NCBI GenBank assembly: GCA_025716855.1
Contig: JAIXMQ010000024.1
Location: forward strand, 310,001 to 374,000
From: Pilaira anomala
Lineage: Eukaryota > Mucoromycota > Mucoromycetes > Mucorales > Mucoraceae
Length of the DNA: 64,000 nt
Direction: 5' to 3'
In this document: one piece after another, positions 36,250-48,182 of the stretch
How positions within the stretch are numbered: the stretch's first letter is position 1
How the letters are laid out: every line of letters starts with the position of its first letter
Translations under genes and position numbers: made by a program
The notes under the pieces: generated by a model
What the model saw: only the letters and a program-made list of their open reading frames with translations
What the model was told of the DNA's origin: nothing
Database searches by the model: none

Positions 36250-37268
36250 TTACGCGTTTCTTTTAGTAGCACTGGATATTATGTATTCGCCTTTTTTTGT
36301 TGTACTCTTGTTGCTTCTCATTGAGAGATCCGAACTGTAAAAAGTATAATCACACCAAAGCTTAGGCGCAATAATCATTTCCTGACAAAAAAATGGGAGG
36401 GAAATGACGGGCAGTACAACTTTCTCTACGAGCAATATAATTCAACATAGCAAGCACCCAAGTACCAGTAATATAGCCTGCAATTTTAGACTTACCAAGG
36501 TCTATTTCTTGCCTGAGTTTTTCGGTATTGTAGCTACTTACGAATGGCCCCCAGAGTTGGGATAAATCTTCTAGAAGATGTTCCAAATAAATAGACTTTA
36601 CTAAGGCACTACGTTCTTTTTCTTTCTTTCAAAGACTACCATTCCTGACAGTTCAAGATAGCTGAAGATTGCCTGCGGAAATCCCGATAAGTTCGCTTAC
36701 CTTCATTACTCGCTTCAGCTTACTAATGCCTCTTTCCATACTTCTCGAAGACAGGCAACACAAAGGACTATGTATAAAGATATACGAATTTTGTAAGTTA
36801 TCCTATTGATGAAAATTATTACGATATCATTGAATTACCCCATGCGACGAATGATGTTAGGTACATGCAAAAGTAGATGCATGTTTGCACGGATGACAGT
36901 ACGAGAAGTTATTTTTTGAACGAGGCATTTGTTGAGGTAATTAAACCAAGTAGAAAATGAGCTATAGAGGAGAATTTGTAAAGTTAGTTTTTTTTTAACA
37001 TATTCACTTACTTTTTAATGTCATACAAATCTTCTGGAGTAATACACCATCGCAGTCCGTGACAAAGCGCAGAAATAACATCCTTGCAATCAGGCGGACA
37101 GAATGAAGCAATCAATAAAGGAACAATATGAACCAGCCATGAGATCCAGTCTACACTTCGGTAATTGCCTTTTTGATTGTCAAAACTTTGACAAGCGAAG
37201 CTTCTACTGAACGTTCCTGCGAGTATATATTTGCTACGACTTCTCTTGCCCTCAGTTCTGACCCTCAC
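36250..37268 (-). pseudogene. Decayed Tnp2-like transposase exons
   Basis: Minus-strand fragments in order: 37268-37008 (SFDNQKGNYRSVDWISWLVH then IVPLLIASFCPPDCKD), about 36769-36675 (SSRSMERGISKLKRVMKVSE, then AGNL and a stop), and 36586-36362 (LSQLWGPFVSSYNTEK). The VDW..WL..IVP block and the RSMER motif recur in the remnant at 51.0-51.4 kb, where Tnp2-type GHM..GCR.C is also visible. I read both as one CACTA-type transposase family. Frames are interrupted, so this copy is dead. Confidence 0.55.
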
Positions 37269-37334
37269 GTCTTTCCGGCACCTTTCCCAGTTTTACGTTG
37301 TCGTATCATTCAACCAGGTACTGATGAGTAATAT

Positions 37335-37523
37335 GAGTTCTCCATTCCTGGCTTTGGCGAACCTGATACTCGTTTGTTTAATCAAATGATATCGGGTGTT
37401 GTCAATAACAATACGGCCAGAGAGGCTCATCCTGGGAACCTTGAGGTGCCAAGAAGAAAGAGGGGAAGACCTTGTAAGGCTACCAACGAAGGTAATGGCC
37501 CAAACTGTCCCCGTTTAGATTAG
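37335..37523 (+). pseudogene. Exon-like frame with AT-hook
   Basis: An open frame on the strand opposite the transposase pieces reads PGFGEPDTRLFNQMIS and ends with RRKRGRPCKATNEGN before a stop. The RKRGRP core is an AT-hook. It probably is the last exon of a second transposon gene or of a decayed neighbour. No upstream exon was found. Confidence 0.35.
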
Positions 37524-38690
37524 TTTTCTTTTATATACTTAATAAATCTGCACCGTAAAGTGGGTAATAAACTTCAAAAAAAAACACTTAAGTCTTTTTT
37601 TTTTTTTTTTTACCTGTGACTAGTAATTAATATAAACATTTAAAAAGGATAGTTTTTTTTCAAGTCTGCTTTTCTTTCTTTCTTTCTTTAATAACTTGGT
37701 AAATATAATAAAGTTAATAATATTGACTCAATAGGCACAAACAATACATGAATTCCCTTTCATATAATTAAATGGTAAACCGTAAGTAAGCTTTTCTCTC
37801 TGAATATATAATTAATAAACCTAATGACATTATCTTTTAGAAGTAAAAATAACAAAAGCATAGTCCCCTTTTCTCTCATATTCTATTATTGTGCTCTTTG
37901 GTAAGTTTATTAATAATATAGTATAAACAAACAAACATTAATAAATATATATGTATAGAATTTTCATGGTTTATTTTCCCGGTATACCTGGTACTATATT
38001 GCTACTCCCATATTGCGAAGATGTGTATAAGGTAGGTGTTGTAATAAGCTCGAATTATTCGCGTATTCTATATTGCTTCTGATGCATTAGAGCAACGTTT
38101 CCCCTATGTAATATATATTTTCCCCATAGTATTATAATAACATACCCCCCTCCTATAATGTATATCTTATTTAAATAATTCCTGTCATTCAATAAATAAA
38201 AAAAAATTATATACAATATATTTTGAACCGTTTCATTTAAAAAGTTTTTTTATCAAATTCCTAATCGTAAAATCCAAGCTAATATCAAAGCGTCCTAATG
38301 GCAAAATTTTTGAAGCGTCGCCGTAATTTTGATTGACAGCAATGACCCATCTCGGTCGTTTTATTGTTTTCAGGTCACTCCCGATATAATAAATAGGTCA
38401 TTTATTTTTTTTTGGGTAGTTGGGAGTGATCAAGCTGAGTTGAATTTTTGGGTAGTTTTATTTAATTTTAGGTCACTCGAAAATCCCCAGGTGAATCCTT
38501 CAAAACAAAAAATAATAAAGTATGTGTACATACATTTATAAAATTTTGTCCCAATAATTTTTTCAAATTCAGTATAAGCCAAACAGGCATACATCCCGGA
38601 CATTTAATTTCCAAGCGCGGGCGAGGACGCTGAGGTAGGGAAGGCAATTCGTTGGTTATAGATTCCTTCCTTCTCTATAATCAATTAACA

Positions 38691-39148
38691 ATGGTGAGTA
38701 ATAAGATAGTTCATGTGTGAATGTATGTGCCAAAGTGTAGATGTGTTTGTGAAGATAATGTCTATAGATATAAAAAAAGAAGATAGATGGATGGATGGAT
38801 AAGAATATTTTAGAAGGAAAAACGTACCCGACGATATATATTTTTTTTCAAAAACAGTACTTTGATGCACATACATTTGAATACATGGAACGTTAAATAA
38901 ATTGAAGAAAAATATATACTAAATCATATATATGGTAGGATTCTTCTTCTAACAAGACTCCCGTCAAGCTCGCTAGAGTTACCAAGGTTCTCGGCCGTAC
39001 CGGTTCTCGTGGTGGTGTCACTCAAGTCCGTGTTGAATTCATGGATGATACCAACCGTTCCATCATCCGTAACGTTAAGGGTCCTGTTCGTGAAAACGAT
39101 ATCCTCTGTCTTTTGGAATCCGAACGTGAAGCTCGTCGTCTCCGTTAA
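38691..39148 (+). CDS. RPS28: Ribosomal protein eS28
   Basis: Exon 1 is only the start codon (38691-38693); a 245-nt intron (GTGAGT...GGTAG) follows and exon 2 is 38939-39148, giving 70 residues. The product reads [60 protein letters not shown], an unmistakable small-subunit protein S28. Codon use in exon 2 is strongly biased to C-ending codons (CGT/ATC/GTC/AAG), unlike its neighbours, as expected for a highly expressed gene. The intron is three to four times longer than others in the window. Confidence 0.97.
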
Positions 39149-39568
39149 ACAATTTGTTTTGTTTTTTTCTTACGAAAAAAAAAAGAAACCCGTCTAGCAA
39201 TAAAAACTATTCACTTATTGTTCATATAGTATATGTATAGTATTTAAATGTAATTGTGTATTTTATTTTTTATATATATGGAAAGTGAGAGAGTTTTTAG
39301 AGTATGAATATGCAAAAAAAAAAAGAGAGAGAGAGAGAGATAGAATTATTAAGGGGTTGTAAAATCATACAAATGTCATGTCCTTTTGTGTATCCAATTT
39401 TGAACGTCTTTGAATTATTCAAAATGAAGTGTAAGGTATCAGATGAAAGAAAAATAGTCGAAAAGTAGTGGCTTAGAGAGGGAGATATACTTTTTATGTA
39501 TAATGAGTCATTTTTATTTTTTATTTTTTACCCTTTTCACTTTTTTTCTTTCACGGTATTTTGTCATC
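39149..39568. other. Intergenic region between RPS28 and tyrosyl-tRNA synthetase
   Basis: AT-rich with a (GA)n run at about 39325-39340. It should hold the terminator of RPS28 and the promoter of the next gene; a pyrimidine-rich stretch precedes the ATG at 39569. Confidence 0.5.
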
Positions 39569-40878
39569 ATGTCACTCACACCCGACCAAAAGTATGAGCT
39601 TATCACTCGTAACCTTCAAGAAGTTCTCGGTGCAGATGAAATGAAGAAGATTCTTGCTGAGCGTGACCTCAAGATGTATTGGGGTACTGCACCTACTGGT
39701 AGACCTCATATTGGTTACTTTGTACCTATGGCTAAAATTGCAGATTTCTTGTCTGCTGGCGTAGAGGTAAAAATAATAATAATAATAATAATAGTTATTA
39801 GAACGTTTAAAATATTGGGTATTAAATATACTCGGATTAGATGAGTGTTCTTTTGGCTGATATTCACGCTTTCCTTGATAATATGAAAGCACCCCTTGAA
39901 CTTGTCAGACATCGTGTTAATTATTATGAAGCTATGATCAAGACAGTTTTGACCACACTTGGTGTTCCTATTGAGAAACTCAAGTTTGTGATTGGATCCT
40001 CCTATGAATTATCAGCCGAATATTCTATGGATAACTTTCGTTTATGTGCACTCTTGACAGAACATGATGCTAAGAGAGCTGGTGCCGAAGTAGTGAAGCA
40101 AGTTGCCTCACCTCTTTTATCCGGTTTATTGTATCCTGGTATGCAAGCACTTGATGAAGAATATTTAAAGGTGGATGCACAATTTGGTGGAGTTGATCAA
40201 CGTAAGATTTTCATCTTGGCAGAAAAGTATATGCCTTTATTAGGATACAAGAAGCGTTCACATTTAATGAACCCTATGGTACCTGGTTTGGCCGGATCCA
40301 AAATGTCAGCCTCTGACCCAGATTCCAAGATTGATTTCTTGGATAGTGCAAAAGATGTATCTAAGAAGATTAAAAAGGCATTCTGTGAAGAAGGTAATAT
40401 TACAGATAACGGTATTCTTTCATTTGTCAAGTCAGTTTATTTCCCACTCAAGACATTAAATGGTCAAAAGGCAGTGTTTACCTGTATTCGTCCTGAACAA
40501 TATGGTGGTAATATGATGTATGAGAGCTTTGAAGCATTGGAAAAAGATTTTGCTGATAAGGTGGTTCATCCTGGAGATTTAAAGGCAGGTGTGATTGCTG
40601 CTATTAACGAATTATTGGAACCTGTACGTAAGGCATTTGAGACACCCGAGATGAAGAAGTTGACAGAATTAGCTTATCCTGCTCCCAAGCCTGCTGAGAA
40701 AGTAAATCCCAAGAAGGATAAGAAGGAGAAGAAGAAGGCTGAAAGAGCTGCTGCTTTGGCTGCTAAGGCTGCTGCCGGTGGTGAAGTTACCCCTGAAGCT
40801 GCTGCTGCTGTTCCTGACTCTGCCCCTTCTGCTGCCGCTGCTGTTGAAACCCCCAAGGAAGAAAAGAAGCAAGAGTAA
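39569..40878 (+). CDS. TYS1: Cytosolic tyrosyl-tRNA synthetase
   Basis: Exons 39569-39766 and 39841-40878 join at phase 0 to give 411 residues. It charges tRNA-Tyr with tyrosine. The class I signatures are present: HIGY at residues 47-50 within [13 protein letters not shown] and KMSAS at 220-224. GGVDQRKIF and the eukaryotic/archaeal-type [13 protein letters not shown] are also seen. The C-terminus is a Lys/Ala/Pro-rich low-complexity tail (about 355-411), comparable to the basic tails of eukaryotic enzymes, and lacks an EMAPII domain. The ATG at 39569 is chosen because upstream codons are Phe-rich leader. Confidence 0.96.
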
Positions 40879-42749
40879 AAAAGTGCTTGATTTTTGTTTG
40901 TTACGCTTTCCTTTTTGTCATCATTATATTAATCATTTTTGTATATTAAATAAAAAACTTATAACCTTTTTTGTTCCTGTATTACACTTTTAACATGACT
41001 TGTCAGACTGTTGAGAGAACCAATTGCTTAAACCAAACATCGTATTTTTTTTTTTTTTTTTTTTTTTTACATGAAATACGTATACAAGTTTTTTTTTTCG
41101 CACGCCACATAAACAGGTTTGTTGTTAATTTCATTATAAATCACTTTTTAAAATGAATCTTCTTTACATCTATATTCTCAATCTCTTTTTTTAACCGCAT
41201 ACCTCATCTAGAAAAGAGATTGTTTCAAGAAATAAATAACTTTTTGAAATCTGTATAAAACATGTTGTCGATGGTAAGTCATATCAATGCTTTAATAATT
41301 TTATCAAAAAGAAGTGATTCAGTGTTTAATAAATCTGAGTAGAAAATGCTCTTTTTCGTCCTAGCCCATTAGTAGTGCTCCAAGAAAAATCTTGATGAAA
41401 GCCTTAAACAAAAAAAAAGGGCGAAAAGAGACAAAGAGTTGAGCTAGTTACGGAAGCTCAAGTTAAGCAATTCCTTGACGAGCCTATACGAAACCAAAAA
41501 ATGATGACATAGAAGATAACAATCTCAACCTTGGAGATTTACAATCTAATTAAAATCTACACTACTGTTTTCGGTGAAAAGACGACACAATCATTTGCAA
41601 CCTGGTGGTGTCGAAACAACAAGCTGAACTTTTTACTTGGAAAGGGAAAAAGATATCAAAAAGTCACTAAAAAGTTGTATAATTTGGAAGACATATATTA
41701 TTAAATATCAAAGATATGCATGATAAAATTGAAATGATCCCTAACGTGTTTGATTTTAAACGACCTAATTCACTCCATTTGCTCGTATTTACCAAAATCT
41801 TTAAGTCGATTGCTGTATTTTTAACGATTTCTTCAGTATAGTCTACATAAAAATACATGCATATTGCTAAATTTCTTGAGATTTCCATGACTGGATAAAC
41901 GCTGTATATTCTATTCTGTTTTTACTTTAGTTTGAATAAGGGACGGGTAAAACAAAAAGTCGGAAGAAAGTGATTTTTGGTCTGGGCCAAACTCGTGAAG
42001 TAACCATGAAAGATGGATGAAAAAAGATATTATAATTCAAGCACTTAGAAAGACATTGATAGGATGCTAGATAATGTTCTTTAAGTGTGGTTATGAATAA
42101 AGAATATTTATTAGCATTTTTTAAACCATAAGTTTGGCCGAATTGACATTGGAAGCACAGTACCAGTCTTTTTTGTAAAAAGAACTGGTCTGAGTACGGT
42201 TACACACAACAAGGAGTGCACTTACCATGTATCTTTTTCATTATTAACTTAAATTTTTTTTTCTGTAATGCTCAGTCATACAGCGGCAACTCCATAAAAG
42301 TATTGTGCCTCGTGTGTACACACATAATAATTTATAGTTTTTTTTTTTTTTTTTTTAATGTAAATATAAATAATCGGGTCCTTTTTTTTTTTTTCTCTTT
42401 TTTTTTTCTTCTTTTTTAATAAAACTATTGTGACAACAGGATAATAATAAGAGTAAACTTTTTGGTAAAAAAGAAAACGAGTGCATATAACGTTATATAA
42501 AGTAAAATGAAAAAGAACTTCCTTCACATCTTGTATTTGCAGAATATTCAATTATATATTCTCAGGGATATTTTTTTTTCTAAAAAAGGTTAAGCCACCA
42601 ATTTTGATCCATAAACTCTGAAAGGTTCTAAATTGAAAGGTTGACCGAATAGTGTCCCAAATCTAAAATATATATAAAGAAAAAAAAACAAATAAACTGT
42701 TGTTGATCAGGATATATATATATATATATACACTTTTTTTTTTCATTTG

Positions 42750-42782
<33 letters not shown>

Positions 42783-43648
42783 TATGTGTGGTACCTATAT
42801 AAAATTATCTCTTTTTTTTTTTAAACAGTCAAATGAAAGAAAAAGGTAAAAAGAAAAATTAATAGGCTGTATAGGTTTCTAAGGTAATTTATCTCGTGTT
42901 TGGTGACAATCTATGCTCTTTATTTGTTTTGCTTAGTTATACTTTTTTTTTTAATTTAGCCAAATCAGCTAAAAAAAACAGTAAATAAATAATAAAGTTA
43001 CAATTATATACTGATATCAGAAGTTTCCACTGGACTTGTAACATTTGAATAAAATGGATGCCTCGCATCTCACTCTCTTTTTTAAATATATATATATATA
43101 TATATATATATTTTGACTTTTTGTTTATGTTTTTTCATAATTGTATGATTTGTTTATTATTATTATTATTATTTTTCCAATTACAGTCCAGACCTTTCTC
43201 TGGTCTCTTTCTCTCTCTTTCCTTCTCTTTTTTCTCTTTCACTCTTTTTCCTTCTTTTTATTTCTATTTTTTATTAAAAATACAATAGATCTATATCTAT
43301 TTAAATTAAAAAAAGTATAGTTATTTCATCAAGTTGAAAATGAAATAGTATTGGTAGTCTATTGTGTTACCAAATTGTCAGGTACTACAAATAAGTATAA
43401 ATAATAATATAAGCTGATCTTTTATAATAATATATATGTATATATTTACCTTCACTATATTCAAGTAGCATTCAAATACAAAAATAGTTAAAGTAGTAAC
43501 TTTTCTTTTGTTTTTGTTTCATTCTAATCCTTTTGATGGTATATTATACCATTTGAACCTTTATTTTTTTTTTAAAAAAAAAGAAAAAAAGTAATTGATG
43601 TTTGACAGCTTTTACCTAATTTTAGCACAAATATAAGGTTTTTGCCAC

Positions 43649-43687
<39 letters not shown>

Positions 43688-44333
43688 GGTTATTTAAAAA
43701 TTGCATATTGTACTTGACAATAGTCCCCTTCTTTCTAAAAGGCTTTGATTTCAAAGTTTATTAGATTAATTGATTAAAATGGTAATACCGAGTTAAAAAA
43801 AAAAAGAATGAAGGGAGGGGTTGTCATGGTTACATCATTATTCAAAGCAATATTTTTTTTTTTAGAAAGTGAATGAAATGACGTTTTCAAAGTAAGTCAC
43901 TTTTGTTATAAATTTCAGGAAAAAATAGTTTTTATAGTTTTATTTTTTTGCATTAATCATAATAAGACGCGTTCATTAATTAAAAAAAAAGGCGGGCAAA
44001 ATGTATTTCAAGCAAGGACTTTCTTTTTTTTATTTTTTTATTTTTTTTTGCTGTTGCTAGGTATTGGTTTAAACACCATTTTGAACGACAACAGAAAGTT
44101 GTTCATTTAAAACTTGACTTGTATTTCATAAATTGACAACATTTTTACAGGTAGAACAACATGTTGTTTGGATGACATCGATCACACGCTTTCCATCCAA
44201 CCCCCTTTCACCCTTATTTTACCTCCTTGATTGTTTCGTTTTTTCTTATTTCTTGACCTCCTTTTTTCTCTTTTTTTTTTTTTTTTTTTATTATTTTATT
44301 CCTTTTTTTCTATTTTTTTTCTTTTTTCTCTTC

Positions 44334-44422
<89 letters not shown>

Positions 44423-44479
44423 TTTCTGTTTTATTTATTTATTTATTTCTCAGTGTAAATAGACGCTTAACATTAGATA
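40879..44479. other. Long intergenic region with repeats and coding remnants
   Basis: The dispersed repeat lies at about 41165-41345. About 41425-41640 has broken coding-like text (TEAQVKQFLDEP..., then FATWWCRNNKLNF), unidentified. A minus-strand terminal-exon-like stretch at 42590-42662 has a good acceptor and reads FGTLFGQPFNLEPFRVYG to a stop; no upstream exon is confirmed. Simple repeats: poly-T at 42751-42781, (AT)n at 43087-43111, poly-A at about 43651-43684 and an 80-base (CT)n run at about 44338-44419 just upstream of the next gene. Confidence 0.45.
41165..41345 (+). repeat. Dispersed repeat, intergenic copy
   Basis: Aligns over about 180 bases with 23581-23760, including the GTAAGT donor after ATG and a GAGTAG acceptor. 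The short reading frame has a stop, so it is a decayed copy. Confidence 0.55.
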
Positions 44480-45242
44480 ATGTTTAATTCTTTACAACAT
44501 ACAACGCTATTATCACCTATTGGTAAACGAAGAGAGTTAGAACAAGATGATATTTCATTAGAAACTAGCCAACTTATAATTCGTTCACCAACAAATGGTG
44601 TGAATGTTTCCCATAATAAAAGACCTCGTTATGAACCAAGTTGGACACTTGATAATTTATGCACACATCCATGTAGTCCATTAGCAGCTATTGACTTGGA
44701 GGTAAAATATCAAATAAAATAAAAAAGCAATTGCAAAATTGTAAATTTATTTCATAACTAACCCTATTAAAAAAAATTTTGTTAGTCTATCTTTAATTTG
44801 TCGAACTTTCATCTTTTGCCACAAGAAAAGAGACAAGAACTCTGTCAAATGTTACCAGAAATAGACCAACCTTCTTATCTAAGCCATGATTTAGATTCAA
44901 ATTCTTATTTGAATTCAAACAATAATAATAACTTCTTTTCTAAATCTGAAAATCCTATTTTATGGAATTCTTTATCTGATTGGCAAACAATGTTAGCTCA
45001 AGGTGATTTTCAACAACATCAACAACAGCAACATCAACATATTCCTCATAATCATCAACAACATCAACATCAACATCAACATCAACATCATCATCAACAA
45101 CAACAACAGCAACAACAGCAACATTATCATCAACTCTATCATCCTCATCTTCATCATCAAGAATCTCCTCCTTCTCCACCAACAAATAGTAGTAGCAATA
45201 AATCTACTAGTACTACATCTACTCATCATTTATACTCTCATC

Positions 45243-45277
<35 letters not shown>

Positions 45278-45875
45278 GAACATATACCAGCAAAATCAAA
45301 ATGTTCATCTAAAAAAGATAAATTCAAGGTAAAATTATTTTATTGCCATCTTTAATAACTACAATTACTAAAACTACTGGCAGGATGAAGCATTTGAATC
45401 TTATTGGGGCGAATTAATTGATAAAGAAAGAGCTCATAATGTCGCTGGTGATTCTAAAAATATTACATTAAAAGACATGTGTCGTAAAGGCTTGATACGC
45501 GAAGGTGATGTTATAGTATATAAACGTAACTTTAGCGCGTGTAAAGTAGTTGTATCTAAATCAATGACTGTAAGTTTATATTGAATTCTATATTTTAAAT
45601 TCTACTTTTTTATTTATAATGTATAATGTATATAGGTTGTAAAAGCGAGTGGACTTTCTGGTATATCAATAAAATTAGACGATGAAATCTTTGAAGATTT
45701 TGAAACCCCTACTGCCTTAGAAACCAAAATATTAGATCACCATGGCAAAGTGACAAAAGATAAACGTCCAAATGGCAACGCTTTTAAAAGTATTCGACTC
45801 ATTCGATCAGGTAAAGACATGGGAAGATTATTTGATATTCGTAAAGATGGCTTTGGTGAGCAATCTAGTTATTAA
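44480..45875 (+). CDS. ASX-homology (DEUBAD) protein with RAMA-like C-terminus, 396 aa
   Basis: Exons 44480-44701, 44786-45328, 45384-45569 and 45636-45875 close in phase to 396 residues. The ASXH/DEUBAD region spans about 52-105, across the first intron: WTLDNLCTHPCSPLAAIDLE then SIFNLSNFHLLPQEKRQELC, then LPEIDQ. A His/Gln/Ser-rich linker follows. Exons 3-4 read as a RAMA-like fold: ITLKDMCRKGLIREGDVIVY, ACKVVV and SGLSGISIKL. ASXH proteins activate BAP1/Calypso-type H2A deubiquitinases, so a nuclear chromatin role is likely; this is inference from family knowledge. A CT-rich leader precedes the ATG. Confidence 0.75.
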
Positions 45876-46241
45876 AACAATTATATTATAAAAGAAGAAA
45901 AAGAATCAACAAAACAACAAACAATCATAAAAAACAAACAAATGTATACTCTTTTCTCTCAGTCTTTTTTTTTTTTTTTTTTTTTTTTTTACACTGTAAA
46001 AAAAAAACAAAATCTTACTTTTCATAAACTATTCCGCTTTTGTCTTTTTTAATCCTACTTGTTTTGTGTATCTTTTTTTGTCTTGATAATAAAATAATAA
46101 ATCTATTTTGCATATGCACCTATTCCACTTTAAAGCAGTGGCTTATGTTAGCATTGTGACGTTTTTTCACCTTTCACTTTTCACTTTCCATTTTTTGTAT
46201 TTTTTATACATGTATACTTTTTCTTTTTTCAAACTATAACC
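45876..46241. other. Intergenic region
   Basis: Contains a T run of about 23 at 45967-45990 and AT-rich sequence. It should hold the terminator of the ASXH gene and the promoter of UTP18. Confidence 0.5.
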
Positions 46242-48182
46242 ATGGCTCCTGTCAATAAAAAAGCAAAGAAAGAATCTTCGGAAAAGGAATTAGAAGGTTT
46301 TTTATTTGGTGATGCTACAGAAGATTTATGGAGCAAAACAGGTCATGAACTCGATCAAAAATTAGACGAAGCAACCAGTGAACAAGAAGCAACCGAAGAA
46401 GAAGATACAGAGGAGGTACTTATTTCTGCAATGCATATTTTTTGTATCAAACAATAATAATAATCTTCTTTTATAACATTAGACTTTTTTCTTTGATTCT
46501 GGACCTGTTTCATATACTATTGACGCACCTGTTGCTATTAACCACGATTCAGATAGTGAAGTTGATTATGAAGCCGAGGATGTTGTTGAAGAACAAAATA
46601 CAGACGTCGATAATGACAGCGAAAGTGAAGAAGAAAGCGATATAGAAGAAAAAAATGCTGCATGGGAAGACGAGGATGATAAACGTTTAATGATTTCTTT
46701 ATCTGCCAGTAATATTACCAAAAAACTTCGTAATAATGTGGATGAAGATATTGTGAATGGTGTTGAATATTCTCGTAGATTACGTAAACAGTAAGTCTAT
46801 CTTTTAGCTTTTAGATGTGTAAATTAGGTCGTTGACTTTTTTTATACATGTAGATTTAATAAGATTTATCCTAAACCCGAATGGGCTACACTTCCATCTG
46901 AAATTAAGGCAGATAGAAAGCGTAAAGCAGTAGATAGTGATGATTCAGATGAAGAAGAAGATAATAATGAGAATGAAAATGAAAAAGACAAATTAAATGA
47001 AGAAGATAGACTTGATTTATTAAAGAGCACAATGGGTATTTTAAGTAAAAGAACTAAGAGTCTTACTATATCACCAAAGAAATTAGATATTTTACGTTTA
47101 AAGAATGCTAATCGGGCTATGCATAAATCTAAAGTAAGTATAATTTATACCGTAAATACACATATATATATATATATATTTTTCTAATTTGTATTTTTTT
47201 AGGCAACAATTACCTCTGTTGCTTTTCATCCTAATGCACAAGTTATGTTAACTGCTGGTTTGGATAGAACTTTACATTTATTCCAAATTGACGGTAAAAT
47301 CAACCCGAAGATTCAATCAGTGGTATTTAAAGATATGCCTATTTATCATGCAGAATTCCATCCTTCTGGTGATCAAATTGTTTTGAGTGGTAGACGTCAA
47401 TTCTTTTATATTTATGATATTCAATCTGGTGTGATTGATCGATGCCCTGGTATTTGGGGCAGAGAAGAAAAATCATTAGAAAAATTCTCAATGAGCCCTT
47501 GTGGTCGTTATATTGCATTTTTGGGTTCAAGTGGTACAATTATCATTGTCAGTTATTTAACAAAGAAATGGTACTGTGATCTTAAAGTAAACAAAACTGT
47601 CGAATCTGTGGATTGGTCTTCAGATGGTAACTTTATTTTTGGCTTTGGTGGTGAAGGTGAAGTTTATCAATTTGATATTGAAAGCAAAAGTTGTGTCAAA
47701 CGTTGGGTTGATGATGGTTGTATTGGTCCTACTGTAATCAAAGCTAGTCCTAATGAGAGATACTATGCTACAGGGTAAAGTATACAATTATTTATTTTAT
47801 ATTATTCATTTATATTAACATTTTATTTCTTTTAAAAAGTTCTTCTACTGGTGTAGTTAATCTTTATGATCGTTCTGTACTTGAACCAAATAATACTCGA
47901 CCTAAACCTATTAAGGCACTTTTAAATTTGACATCAAGAATCAACAATATTGTATTCAATCACGATTCCCAATTAATGGTGATTACCAGTAAATTCAAAA
48001 AGGATCAATTAAAGGTGATCCATGTACCTACAGCTACAGCTTATGCTAACTGGCCAACAGATAGAACACCTCTTAGTAAAGTCAAGTGTGTGGCATTTTC
48101 ACCTAATAGTGATTACCTTGCTATTGCAAATGATCGAGGTCAAGTTTTACTCTACACTTTAAAACATTATGCTCTTCAATAA
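46242..48182 (+). CDS. UTP18: UTP18, U3 snoRNP-associated WD40 protein
   Basis: Five exons, 46242-46415, 46483-46790, 46854-47133, 47203-47774 and 47840-48182, close in phase to 558 residues (yeast Utp18 is 594). It is a subunit of the UtpB module of the small-subunit processome and acts in 18S rRNA maturation in the nucleolus. The N-terminal third is acidic (EEEDTEE, SESEEESDIEE) and contains EYSRRLRKQFNKIYPKPEWA, a family landmark. The C-terminal half is a WD40 propeller: ITSVAFHPNAQVMLTAGLDR, HAEFHPSGDQIVLSGRR and VKCVAFSPNSDYLAIANDRG. Confidence 0.95.

Larger units (their letters stand above)
35100..38493. mobile_element. CACTA-like DNA transposon, decayed, 3.4 kb
   Basis: The ends are 27-bp perfect inverted repeats starting CACCTGGGGATTTTCGAGTG (35100-35126 and 38467-38493), flanked by a 3-bp direct repeat AAT (35097-35099 and 38494-38496). 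Subterminal copies of a GTGACC/ATGACC motif follow at both ends. A CAC terminus, a 3-bp duplication and subterminal motifs fit the CACTA/EnSpm group. Inside are broken minus-strand transposase exons (about 36250-37268) and a plus-strand frame with an AT-hook (37335-37523). Confidence 0.75.

Noticed and set aside
44955..45332. Other frames across the His/Gln tract
   Set aside because: Shadows of the CAT/CAA repeats in the ASX-homology gene.
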